From assembly GCA_029243485.1 (NCBI GenBank), contig JAQWRY010000072.1, forward strand, positions 98,282-162,281: a stretch of DNA of 64,000 nt. The letters are read 5' to 3'. Positions within the stretch are counted from its first letter, which is position 1. Each line of letters opens with the position of its first letter. Origin of the DNA: Candidatus Binatia bacterium. GTDB taxonomy: Bacteria > Desulfobacterota > Binatia > UBA12015. Below are positions 63,941-64,000 of the stretch, one piece after another. The notes under the pieces are model-generated. The model did not search any database. It saw nothing but the letters and a program-made list of their open reading frames with translations, and was not told the origin of the DNA. Position numbers and translations under genes: made by a program.

Positions 63941-64000
63941 GGGGACGTTGGTTAGTCTCGCCTTTTTTGTTTAGTCGCCGCGGGACCTTCTCTAAGACGC
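63941..64000. repeat. Dispersed inverted-repeat element, copy 3 (left arm, cut by window edge)
   Basis: GGGGACGTTGGTTAGTCTCG then CCTTTTTTGTTTAGTCG at 63941-63977 matches the left arm of copies 1 and 2 with one base change (CC+T6 instead of CCC+T5). The following bases should be spacer; the right arm would lie outside the window. It is upstream of the lipoprotein gene. Confidence 0.8.

Overview
The window is about 65% GC, densely packed with genes, and clearly from a Gram-negative bacterium: it encodes outer-membrane barrels, LolA-like and lipid A acyltransferase-like proteins, lipoproteins and a complete mreBCD-mrdA-rodA shape cluster. Delta-60 repeats joined to disintegrin-like Cys repeats, TIGR04211-type SH3 proteins, paired thiolase-like/DUF35 genes and a CYP125-like P450 suggest an uncultured deltaproteobacterial-type lineage (Myxococcota, Desulfobacterota or Binatota-like). 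There is no rRNA, tRNA, CRISPR array or phage that I can see, so the lineage call is an inference.

Layout. 1-4.3 kb (minus): a cation/proton antiporter fused to a PTS EIIA-like domain (cut by the window edge), a DoxX-like membrane protein, a LolA-like periplasmic protein and a strangely shortened RND/MMPL protein with a cyclic-nucleotide-binding domain. 4.4-8.3 kb: an XRE regulator, an SH3 protein, a 36-residue membrane miniprotein, folA-thyA, and an outer-membrane barrel with a strong terminator. 8.4-13 kb (plus): a large secreted Delta-60/Cys-rich protein, an APH-family kinase with its DUF6285 partner, and trxA. 13.1-20 kb (minus): an OprB-like porin, then rodA, mrdA, mreD, mreC, mreB. 20.2-24.7 kb: a PpiD/SurA-like isomerase, an HTTM protein with a small partner, and radA. 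24.8-34.3 kb: a GH15 glucoamylase-like enzyme, a broken FAD oxidoreductase, bioF-bioA-bioD, an S9 peptidase and pgm.

34.4-44 kb: two thiolase-like/DUF35 pairs, separated by ilvE, ogt and an alpha/beta hydrolase, then a PHP protein, a lipid A acyltransferase-like protein, and a TetR regulator coupled to a 2-hydroxyacid dehydrogenase behind an 18-bp perfect palindrome. 44-47.6 kb: a Gld-like ABC-2 operon (ATPase, permease, GldG-like, DUF4340) whose last gene runs into a long inverted repeat. 47.7-52 kb: a patatin, a CPBP protease, HNH, Nudix, 2'-5' RNA ligase and HAD genes. 51.9-55 kb: a sigF-nrsF ECF sigma/anti-sigma pair diverging from a decayed bufferin-like RiPP operon (YceI-like protein, Cys-rich precursor remnant, DUF692/MNIO enzyme with two stops and a frameshift). 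55-64 kb: a secreted alpha/beta hydrolase, a P450, a broken small secreted protein, an acyl-CoA synthetase, gor, a DUF1353 gene and a copper type II monooxygenase-like lipoprotein.

How the parts fit. The shape cluster, biotin cluster and folate/thymidylate pair are housekeeping. The P450, acyl-CoA synthetase, thiolase-like/DUF35 pairs and APH/DUF6285 kinase pair suggest catabolism of steroid-like or hydroxy-acid side chains. The most unusual items are the dispersed 39-40 bp inverted repeats (three copies) that supply 3' ends to flanking genes, the bufferin-like locus in decay beside an intact sigF-nrsF switch, and the RND protein that looks shortened by several in-frame losses.
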